Of a DNA stretch of 64,000 nucleotides, positions 54,753 through 64,000 are shown one piece after another. The stretch lies in assembly GCA_032158295.1 (NCBI GenBank), contig CM063256.1:13128953-13192952 (forward strand). The letters are read 5' to 3'. The notes under the pieces were generated by a model that searched no databases, had not been told where the DNA came from, and saw only the letters and a program-made list of their open reading frames with translations. Position 1 is the stretch's first letter, and every line of letters begins with the position of its first letter. Origin of the DNA: Pycnopodia helianthoides. Its lineage: Eukaryota > Echinodermata > Asteroidea > Forcipulatida > Asteriidae. A program made the translations under genes and the position numbers.

Positions 54753-57700
54753 TTTAAGGCACACTGATAAATAATAATGCTATTTTGTAGGCAGTCTCGT
54801 ATACTTTCAGACAAGACTGCTTATGGTTGAACTTCAGAGGCACAATAACGAAAATGTTTGGCTCACAGTGAAAACACTGATTTAGTTTCTTTTAAACTTT
54901 CCACTCCCTCTTGCGCATAAACATATTTTATCTCTTTGTCAAGCACTGGACCCAAACCTACCTCAACAAAAGTTGTTTTTCTGTCCAACCATTGCCTTAT
55001 ATGGGTACATTATCCGTGCAAGTATGACGAAGTACACTGTATTATGTATACCAAAATATGCATAAGGGTGCATTGAACTTTGAATACATCGGTAAAGTAG
55101 CACCAATTACTTATACTCTGGGTTTCTTTATGCTGAAATTTATATTACGCTGTTATATATATATATTTTAAAACTAAGCTGGGAAAATTCTAGCTTATAA
55201 TGTCAATTTTAAATTATTTAAATTTGTAGGAATGACCTCAACATGTCATTTAATTTAATATATGTATTAATTTTTCTTCGATAGGGGGAGGGGGTCGGGG
55301 TAATGAGAATTGTAGATACTTGTTTCCCAAAAAAGACTTATAGCTTATGATTTGTACCCGCACACATCCACAATCCACATGCACGTATCCAGAGGTGTGG
55401 TTTAACGGCCGGCTATACCAAGACAGTCTAGATGAGTCCATCTTTTATGAGGGTGGTAATTATTATATTCAAAATGTTGTAAATAAACTAATCGTTTACA
55501 CCACAGAAAATTCGTAAATACATATATATTGCTTTTTCGCGTTGCTAACTGCTTCAGTAATTTAATAGTTTAATAAACAACATATTTAGCGTAAACGCCA
55601 ATGTCCCTTCACACACGTTAGCAGCTGCAATAAACCAGCGAAAAATGTCCGGTAAATGTTTTTATGCATTTTATAACAAATGAAAACGGTCGTAAAAATC
55701 TATACTGTTATGTTTTCAGTGCTTACAGAGAGAGCATTTCAACGGAATGATGATGAAGATTTTTTTAAATGGTAATCATCTCTTTTAAAAATGAAATGTA
55801 CCCAAAACGCGATTTCAAAATAATTGTGCATATCATAATCAGCTATACCGGGGTACAGTGTGTGTTATGGCATTTGCTTTTCAGATGAACTTGTATTGCG
55901 CTGTTTAAATTAAGCAGATCTTAATTTCCCCCTTTACTTTTGAAACTAAGCCCGCGCAATAAAACTTTTCAGAAGAACTAGTGATGCACTGTTTATTGAT
56001 TTCATCTATTGAATAGGATTAAATAAAAGCTTGATCTAAGAAATGTTACTTATCAACATTTTGTCGAATCTATAAAAGATTTTGTTTAACCAGTCTTTAT
56101 TTCCCCTTCACTTTTGAAACCTATAAAGCCCTAGCAATAAAACTAAATGCGATCGTCGTGAACCTTGGCGTACTCGCATGCAAACTCGAGCAAGCTGCTT
56201 CATTTAGAAGGTTGAGTATAGTCTAGTAGATGGTACTCAGTTTGCTTGATATCAGGACGTCGTTGCCCTCTCGACTAAATTATGCAAAATCCATGCAACA
56301 AGGTCTGTTTTCACAATGACTTGTGTATAGTTCATTCTGCATCCGTGGGTCTTCTAGACATATTAGCCGAGTTACAACTTGTGGAGTTATGCTTCAAGAG
56401 CCATGCCGCTTCTTCAAATACGTTCGTTGGCTTTACCCTACAGTTTTATACCTGACTGCCATTATGACAACACCCATTGCATTCAATTCAATTCATTTCA
56501 AAAACTATATATTCATCCTAGATTAGGCAATTACAAAAGATTGGACGGTTAATACGTTTAACACCACAATCAAATGAATTATACGAAATTACATAATACA
56601 TAGACATCATTGTTCAAAATTACATAAGAAAAGGAAATGAAATGTATCAACTCAAACAGTAGGCCTACCATTGCACTAGAAAATTGGATGGAAACGTACA
56701 GTAGAACATCGACCGTTCGGAAGTTTAGTTGCCATAAATAAGCGTTTTACAAGATGGGCTTCTAGAACGGAGTCCAGACAGAATTTGTAGTTTAAACATT
56801 TCTTTCAGAATAACGATGGCAATCACTGGCTGATAAGATAGGTATAATTAATGTGCATTCCTTAGTATTTGTTCATCACAGAACTGGCTAAGATCTCTCA
56901 GTTGCTCTCCCAAAAAAATGGAACCAAGGCTAGCAATCCTTTTCAAACTGTTTTTGTTTTTCTCATTTATAAAAAAATAATAATAATACCAGGACAGGAA
57001 TGAAAAATACAACACACTTCCAATGAACGACCGATGAAAAAAAGACTAAGAACTGTTTTATCGACATACACATGCAAATGGTCTTTATTCGGAGAAGTTC
57101 TTGCTGTTGACATTTTTTTGATAACTGTTTCCTGACGTGTTTCATTCCATCTGAGCTTGTCTTCAAAATACAGTGACTAAAGTATTTTTTTATTTCGAAG
57201 CAATTTCTACTTCTTGATTGTAGATAATGGTTGAACAGACATCCTCACTCCTTTTCCTAAAATCCACAATGATTTGTTTGGTCATTACACCAACCAATAA
57301 ATTCGTTGAGAGCATCACCACGATTTGTATTCTAGTCCAATACAAAGTGACACTATAACTATCATCAGCAAATTTAACATTAGAGTACCGTCGTGGCTAT
57401 ACATCTACAGTTGTCTGTGTCCAAATATACAGGAGTGGTGACACGCTCATCAGCTAACCTGCCAACAATTATTGACAAGAATTTAACTAGATTGAGATTC
57501 AATACAATTTTTCAGATGTAACTGAGAGACTTCTGGGTATAAGGATTGTTTTCATTGGCGTTTTAAGGAAGTTTATTTATAGTTTAGTGGCGTTCTGCAT
57601 GCACCCACATGACCCCAAGGATTCACCACGCTAAAGCGTCGTCTATAATGAGAAACTAATGCGCAGAGCCTTATTTTAATAACACACGCAACTTTTTTCT

Positions 57701-58100
57701 GTAAATCAAAGATTTGACCGTCGTGGCTCTTATTATGGAGTGATGAAAATTGTGCATTTATTGGGTTTTCGGCTTTCAACCTGGAGCATTTTGGGGGACA
57801 CCTAGCTCTCTAAAAATTGCCATGTTTTGCTCAAAGGTGTAGGATCATTTTTCCAAGATGGGGGTCTGGCCAGTTTAGACGTTCGTGGGTGTATTTATTT
57901 TGGATGAGCCAAACTGCTCACGGCCAAAAATCGAAAAGAAATGAAGATTAGTTTTCAGAAAATAATACATTGAGCGCCCTCAATAGTCAGTAACAAACTG
58001 TTTTCATGTTGAGTCTGGTCCCTGTTATCCGTCAGTAAAATAGTAACGTGATGGATAGAATGACGGCAGACTAAAAAACATGAGAGCCGAGCGAAATTCA
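54753..58100. other. Intergenic, no gene recognised
   Basis: Low-complexity AT-rich sequence between FReD-4 and PITHD1, which are transcribed away from each other, so promoters of both may lie here. Frames such as 56323-56526 have no family match or splice support. A weak internal repeat is seen near 55920-56130 (CCCCTTTACTTTTGAAAC and CCCTTCACTTTTGAAACC, each followed by GCAATAAAAC). Confidence 0.45.
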
Positions 58101-58161
58101 GAACGTGTGTGTTGAACCGTTAAAAAGTGAGCTAGATTGTTGGCACATCATTCAACTTAAT

Positions 58162-61100
58162 ATGTCTGGACATGGACACAGTCACGGGGGATGTTCAGGT
58201 GGTCATGACCACGACCCTCCAGACAAAGGGGCGGAGTTTTCACTGTACACAAAGATCAACACGGAGCGGGTAGAGTGTTTGAACGAAGTCACGGATGGTT
58301 CGGGAAAATTAGTCTTCAAAGCTTGGGACGAACGCCTTGACACTGACAAGGTAGTGAACGACTGAGGGCGTCTTTTTTTATTATTATAAACTTTTTGACC
58401 ATGATCAGTTTGGACTCACTGTACTAAAACTGCTAGGCCTAGTAGTAATGATTCTGACCTTTTTTTTTGGGGGGGGGGGTGTAAAAATTGTAAAAATGGT
58501 TTAAAACTAGCGTGTCATCTGGTCATGGCCGATTGGTCAAGATGCACCGGACACCAAAAAGTTTTTTTTTGTGTTCTAAAACCCCATTGAAGTTGAAACC
58601 AACAAGTAACTGGGGCGCTGTACTCCGTTTTTTAAATTTTTACTTCTTCAGTCTTACTAGCCCTAGGAAACTTCTCGTTCCCATGATACAATCGTAATTT
58701 TCCTATGATTTTCGCGACACCCAGCTGCAAAAAATGCGTCACAATTACACAAAAAGACCAAACAAAATACTAAATAGCTCAAAACTTGCGTGTACTCTAT
58801 TTAATATACTTCTAGTAAGATGCAACATCAAGCATTTAATTGTACAATCATTTTTTGTAATCCACATCTATGATTTTTAACTCCACATCGTAAAAGAGAT
58901 GACAAGTCTTTGTCTTTGTACTTTTTTAACACAATCAAAGTGGACTTGTGGAGTTCACTGGTGCCCCGCCGTAGCGGTTGGTTCCCGGTGTGTATGTCGG
59001 TGGTGGATGTAAATCAATGACTGTTAAACGGCACACTGGGTACAGGCGCTGCAGTGAGTGCACACATTCAATCATGGAGCACCGTAACTTACACAGGAAT
59101 TACAAAATGTTTGCTTTTTAAGGCATTTTTTGTGGGTGGGTGTCGCGAAAATCATAGCAAAATGATTGACGATTGTGTCATGAGAGTGAGAAGTTTCCTG
59201 GGGCGCTAGTACGACTGAAGAAAGTCAAATAATAAAAAAGGAGTACAGCGCCCCAGTTACTGGGTCTAATTCAAACCCTGTTTGTAAAATAAATTCTGGC
59301 CAGGTAAATAAATTGAGCTACAAGTTCTGCAATCTTGTGGAATTTTACCCCAAATTTGAGCCGAGTACCTATGCAAGGAGAAGCTTAGCTAATTAAAGAA
59401 TTTATAAGTCAATGGTTTAAAAAACATATCGAAAAAGATGTCGACACGTTATAACTATTTTAGGCTAGATAAAAATATGCAATCCAACCGCCTACCACCA
59501 CATGTTCACTCCATAAAATACACTAGTTTGGGTCATAATGTGAGAGAAAATGACTGGATCTAATGATGACGAAAAACTTGTTAAGGCTGCTATGTTGGTA
59601 AATATAGTTTTTAAAAATAGACAATTAATCAACACAAATGGTAGCCATTAACATAGAGGAAAATAAAAATACTGTTTAACCCCTTCATATCTATTTAACC
59701 TTACAGTATGTGGAGAGTGATGATGATGAGGAACTACTTTTTAATATCCCGTAAGTATGGGTTATGTTTGTTTGTTTGTTTGTTTGTTGTTGGTTTTTTT
59801 TTTTTTTTCATGGATATCCTCAAAGCATAAAGAAAGTAGAAGAAAGCTTAGAGGACACCAACTAAAATAAGATCTTCAATTATAGACTACTCAAACAAGG
59901 TATTCAAACTTGCCCTCATAAGAGAAAACCCCCGCCTCCAAGTTTACTCGGTTACAAAGCATAAAGTGTAAATGTGAAAAGTATGCATTATTTGTCAAAA
60001 TTCAAACTTTGCCCTTCCTCACTCCCCACAATAAAATCGAACATCATAAAAAATGGTAAATCAACAGCTGTTAATCTGGTGATCCCAGGTAAAGCATTAT
60101 CAGTTTCACTTGTGCCGTCCTCGGTCCAGAATGGTCAAACAAAACATGCAGTCGTATTATGATGGGTTGGTGATGTTGATATAGGTGGATTTTTATCTAG
60201 ATCCAAAAGAATTGTTAGTGGCCCTACTGGCCTGACATTTCGACCCTAGCAGAGTCTTTCTCGAAGGCTAAATGACAACACAACACACATGAACTGCTGA
60301 CCTGGTGTAACAGAAGCAGTCAAGTGGAAAGAAATGAAAAGAGAGAGAGAGAGAGAGGCAGAAAGCAGACAGAAAAAGCAAGGGATGAACAAAGAAGAGA
60401 GTGACAAAGTGGGGTGGGTGTAGAGGGATGGGTCTGGTTTGACTAGAAGAGGTTGCAAACAAAGGACAAATCAAAGGTGGGAAGAGGGAGAACAAGGAGA
60501 AGGGAAAGACCAAATGTTATGAGTCATTTCCTTCTTGGATGTTCACACCATGGGGTTGAATGGTCTCACGACGCCTTGTCCACAGTTTCTCCCTAATCAG
60601 ACAAACAGTCTCTCTGTGGTCTTCTTCTTATCGTGTCCACTGTGTGGTGGTGGTAGAATTAGCGTTATCCAGGACCGCGACGAGGACGCTTCTAACCATG
60701 GTCCCCTCTCTGTGGTTATACCAAGTTTATCTATTATGATTTTATTATTTGTTTTATTGCAGATTTACAGGTAATGTGAAGCTCAAGGGTGTGATTGTAA
60801 TCGGCGGAAATGAAGAGAGTCATCCATCTGAAATGAGACTGTAAGTAGATGGGTTTGCCCCTTAACTTCTTCAGTGATACTAGCCAGCAGGACCAGTTGG
60901 CTTGTCATTTCAGGCCTGGAATTTCATCCTTTTAAGAGGGCAAGGCCATTTTCATTTTGCAAAGGGCAGTTCGATTGGGACATCTTAAAGTCTATGGGAA
61001 ACTTTTAAAGGGTATAAGTACAAGATCAGGGCAACAGAGGCATCGACCTCCATGGCCTCCATGTAGTTATTCCAGGCCTGCATTTCAGCATGTACTCCGG

Positions 61101-62837
61101 CTTTTTCACTGAACCAGCTCAGAGCCAGCTAGACATAATTTTGATTTTTGTTTTCTTTTTTCGGGTGGGGGGGGAGGGGTTTCTAAACTGGCATGTTGCC
61201 TGCAGACCGCTGTTAAGGGAGAACGCTGGAGTTTTGTAATGCGTCTATAAAGCAGTGAGAATTAATTTCCAGCATCTAGTTTTCAAAAAACGCATTTTTA
61301 TTATCATTATTTATTCTGCCATTGTTTCAAAGTAAAAACATACAACATACAAATACAAAATAATTTTAGTGCACAAAATAAAAGCCATTGAAAATACATA
61401 ATCTCAAAACACACTACATAAAATACACGGAAGGCCCATATCGAAACCGCCAGAATTATCAAACAAGTGTACTCAAACACATGACTTGAAAGTCTGCCAA
61501 TCGTACAACCTGAACCTACCTTTGTAAATGTCACCCCAGGTGGTCATGGTTTATTGCACACGAAGAAAAACGGTTTGTTTTTTTGGCAGAGGTTTTGTTC
61601 TAGCTTGGTCCTGATGCTCATGGTGCACAAATATTATTACCCCTAGTCACTGGGCCATTTATTTAATTCCTAAACCATCCCAGCTCCCTTGCGAATACAT
61701 ACAGTCTGCACTGCCAAGTAACTAACACATCGAGCTAAATCAATCACAAGAACCATCTCTGCCCTCATACATAGGTACCCATTTACTCCTAGGTGAAGAG
61801 AAGCAATTATAGTTTTGGCCTAAGTGTCTTGCTGATAGACATAAGTGTAATGACCAGGATTTGAACCCAAATGCAGATAACTAAGTCAGCAGAAGTCGAG
61901 GCCGTTGCACTAGACCAGGGCATGATCATTTTGATTTTTAACACGTCGACTGCCGGTCATTATATTCGTTGTGCGTTCCCATTTGCCAAGTGCGGTGCGC
62001 ATGCGCGCATAAAGGCGATGCGCATGCGCGCATACCAAATAGGTACTATGCAACAACAACAAAATTAACATGCACACTCTAAGGTCGATAGCCTCACCAC
62101 TGCCTGGAAGCGTATGTGTTGCGTGCTCAGTGATGCCAGCGTATTTAAATAACAATACAAAGCCCTTTCATTCACTACGAGTATACTCGTAGTGGCAGAA
62201 TCCGTCTAACCTGTTACTACGAATATACTCGTAGGCGGCAGTCAACGTGTAAAAAAGCATGCTTATTTGTGGGGAGTTCAAGTGCTACTTCTTCATTTTT
62301 CAAAGTTGATGTCAGACATATATTTTTCTTTTTATCAAGTAATAAATTACAAAGGGATCTGGGCTGATGTTGGCTGTCTCCCTATTCTGTCAGAATCTTA
62401 GTAATCTTGGGTTTCATCCGTGGCTATATGGCAGTTACAGGTTGTATGCCTTCTTGCTGGCACCCCCCCCAACAAAGATATTGACAAAATAAGGAGACCA
62501 CCAACATAGTGCTGGGTAGCTCAGTTGCTATAGAGCTCCGGCACATTAATCCGGAGGTCGCAGGTTCAAGTCCCACTCTAGTCAATTTGTCTTTGTTCAA
62601 CCCCAAATAACACATTTCTGGTATGAACTTCATAATCAGTGAGCTTTCAGAATGAAACTTTTCAACTGTTCTTCTTGGGGAATTAGCCATCCCGTCTTTT
62701 ATCAACCATTCTATTTTGTTTTGTTCCTCAAGGTACAAGAACCAACCCAATATGACATTTGATGATACAAGGAGTGAGCCAGACCAAGTGTTTGAGTTGC
62801 AACGAGATACATCAGGAATTCTAGAATATAACACGAA
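58162..62837 (+). CDS. PITHD1 (PITH domain-containing protein 1), 5' part
   Basis: Four exons: 58162-58350, 59707-59750, 60763-60840, 62733-62837. They join in frame (416 nt, about 138 residues) and the gene continues beyond the window. The N-terminus MSGHGHSHGGCSGGHDHD is the His-rich start typical of PITHD1. It then has YTKINTERVECLNE, then VESDDDEELLFNIP, FTGNVKLKGVIVIGG, ESHPSEMRLYKNQPNMTFDD and EPDQVFELQRD. Acceptors TTACAG, TTGCAG, CTCAAG and donors GTAGTG, GTAAGT, GTAAGT, GTAAGT fit. PITH domains are found in proteins that bind the proteasome; PITHD1 has been linked to proteasome function and blood-cell differentiation in vertebrates. Roughly the last third (about 70 residues) is missing here. 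Confidence 0.92.
58577..59285. mobile_element. Foldback element in PITHD1 intron 1
   Basis: Left arm near 58577-58745 and right arm near 59120-59285 pair over about 160 bp. Landmarks are GTAACTGGGGCGCTGTACTCC against GGAGTACAGCGCCCCAGTTAC, and GATTTTCGCGACACCC against GGGTGTCGCGAAAATC. The middle (58746-59119) has no coding capacity. Confidence 0.8.
59760..60762. other. PITHD1 intron 2
   Basis: Includes a TTTG run (59766-59790), a GA microsatellite (60339-60356) and a fragment near 60215-60290 (GGCCTGACATTTCGACCCTAGCAGAG). That fragment resembles a dispersed repeat also present in FReD 3' flanks near 5160, 14160, 34250 and 49390. No exon recognised. Confidence 0.5.
61640..61925 (-). repeat. 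tRNA-derived SINE, minus strand
   Basis: A tRNA-like head (CTAGTGCAACGGCCTCGAC, GGGTTCAAATCCTGG) followed by TAATTGCTTCTCTTCACC and TGGGTACC. Same family as 1140-1395. Lies in PITHD1 intron 3. Confidence 0.65.
62173..62234. repeat. Pair of short palindromes
   Basis: 62173-62194 is a perfect 22-bp palindrome (CACTACGAGTATACTCGTAGTG is read the same on both strands except for its length; core CTACGAGTATACTCGTAG). 62217-62234 is the same 18-bp core with one change. Confidence 0.8.
62458..62605 (+). repeat. tRNA-derived SINE, plus strand
   Basis: Same order as at 14748-14892: AAAGATATTGACAAAATAAGG, tRNA-like GGTAGCTCAGTTGCTATAG, TTAATCCGGAGGTCGCAGG, TTCAAGTCCC, then TTTGTCTTTGTTCAACCCC. The acceptor stem does not pair well. 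Lies just upstream of PITHD1 exon 4. Confidence 0.75.
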
Positions 62838-62889
62838 GTAAGTGAGAGTCCAACAACTCACAGGCATGCAACTTTTCCTTGAATCAGCT

Positions 62890-63132
62890 GGGCCCAATTT
62901 CATAGAGCTGCTAAGCAACAAAATTTGCTTAGCATGAAATTTTCTTCCTTGACAAAAACAGGGTTACCAACCAAATTTCCATGTGTTGCATATTGCTTGT
63001 TACTGGTATTCAGCTGTTGTTTGCTTTTCCTGAAAATACGTGGAAATTTGGTTAAGTAATCCTGTTTTTATCAATGAAGAAATTTCATGCTAAGCAAATT
63101 TTTGTGCTTAGCAGCTCTATGAAATTGGGCCC
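62890..63132. mobile_element. MITE with GGGCCCAATTTC ends
   Basis: The ends GGGCCCAATTTCATAGAGC and inverse pair, followed by matched GCTAAGCA and TTTCATGCTAAGCAAAT; arms of about 60 bp or more. Such ends are common in echinoderm and other deuterostome DNA. In PITHD1 intron 4. Confidence 0.8.
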
Positions 63133-63133
63133 T

Positions 63134-63277
63134 GGGGTCGATTTCACAAAACTCTTCCTAACTTAGGACTAGTCCTAGGCAATGCTAAGAGATAGGACTA
63201 GTCCTAAGTTAGGACCTATCTCTTGGCATTGCCTAGGACCATTCCTAAGTTAGGAAGAGTTTTGTGAAATCGACCCC
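63134..63277. mobile_element. 144-bp near-perfect hairpin element
   Basis: GGGGTCGATTTCACAAAAC at the left is mirrored by GTTTTGTGAAATCGACCCC at the right. The arms run through CTTCCTAACTTAGGA to the centre near 63205. It lies 1 bp from the MITE at 62890-63132. Confidence 0.85.
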
Positions 63278-64000
63278 TGATTTCCTCTTTTTTATTCTCA
63301 GTTTTACCATTGAAAAATACTGTACAAAATCAATGAAATTTTGTATTTTCCTCTTTTTTGGGTGAAGTTACAGTTGCATGCCTGAACTCTGCGGAGGCTT
63401 CTTCCACAAATAGGGGCACGTTGCTTTCGGATTGGGCGCTTTGGGCAAAAAATGCAGTTGTTTTTAAATAGTTGGAAAGATATCTGAAAAGTGGAATATA
63501 ATGATTCACATAAATATCCCTTGAAATTGTGTGTTTTTTGGTGTAATTTCATGACAGAACACGGCCCATTATGAACCAAAATTTTTTACTCCACAAAATG
63601 GCGGACCGTTTGCTCTGCTGGCTGTAATTCATGAGGCAAATTAATATATATATTTTTTACTCAGTAATTTCAATATTTTGATATTTAACCGCCATACACC
63701 GACCCAGTTTGTTGCACAACCAATGATATTAAAGAGGTCAACAAACTCACTTTGGCAGGCCCGATGTCAAAAACTGCATAAATGTTTTTTTAAGAGTAAC
63801 GTTTGTATTCAATCAATAAATTCAAGCTTTCTCTTCAGACCACATCAGGGTTTTTTTTTTTGGAGGGGGGGGGGGGCAAGTTGACACAACTCGAGTTGCC
63901 CTAGATTGTTGCAAGTTATCTTCCACCTGTCTTGTGACATGTCTAACTGACCGTTTAGGGTGACCGTGTTAAACCATGATTCAATTGAAGTGGATTTTGT
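63278..64000. other. PITHD1 intron 4 continues
   Basis: No further PITHD1 exon is recognised. It includes AT-rich sequence and a T/G run near 63850-63875. Confidence 0.5.

Noticed and set aside
56323..56526. 67-residue frame in the intergenic region
   Set aside because: No domain, no signal of splicing, average composition.
58105..58161. Upstream extension of the PITHD1 frame
   Set aside because: The frame is open but starts at GTG. The first ATG (58162) gives the His-rich N-terminus typical of the family.
60246..60513. Minus-strand frames of 70-81 residues
   Set aside because: They read through a GA microsatellite and purine-rich sequence inside PITHD1 intron 2, giving Ser/Leu/Phe-rich nonsense.
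62509..62582. Possible tRNA gene
   Set aside because: Same SINE family as above; poor acceptor pairing.

Overview
The window looks like nuclear DNA of a marine deuterostome, most likely an echinoderm and possibly a sea star. The evidence is spliced genes with GT/AG introns, an AT-rich base composition, many foldback elements and tRNA-derived SINEs, CR1-type LINE scraps, and a cluster of fibrinogen-related (FReD) genes beside an intron-containing PITHD1 orthologue. The species cannot be fixed from sequence alone.

About 1.9 to 54.8 kb is a FReD gene cluster. Four loci lie head to tail on the minus strand: FReD-1 (5808-11318), FReD-2 (15286-28962), FReD-3 (34787-44521) and FReD-4 (50058-54752). 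Each has a first exon with a signal peptide, cysteines and a coiled coil. Then come a 36-nt linker exon, a 137-nt exon that opens the FReD, a 261-265-nt exon, and a last exon with the Ca-site motif DRDND and the second cysteine pair. Exon phases were worked out by hand. FReD-1 and FReD-3 give open models of 344 and 335 aa. FReD-2 has a 1-nt deletion in exon 4. FReD-4 has a 1-nt deletion near its C-terminus and a destroyed linker exon. A relic of a FReD-4-like first exon lies on the opposite strand at 1.94-2.11 kb.

The cluster is built by nested duplication. A block starting at 18726 recurs almost unchanged at 40947. The offset between copies is 22221 bp on the left and 15559 bp on the right, a difference of 6662 bp. 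That equals three extra copies of a 2.22-kb tandem unit carrying exon 1, exon 2 and a palindromic element. Most array exon-1 copies share a nonsense codon; the copy furthest upstream is intact. Insertions seen against empty sites include a TTAA-flanked MITE family, a 204-bp MITE, a TACG-ended MITE, a LINE endonuclease fragment, and two and a bit abutting Tc1-like elements with broken transposases.

From 54.8 to 58.1 kb I see no gene. PITHD1 starts on the plus strand at 58162; four exons are visible and the rest lies beyond the window. Its introns hold several large inverted-repeat elements and SINEs.
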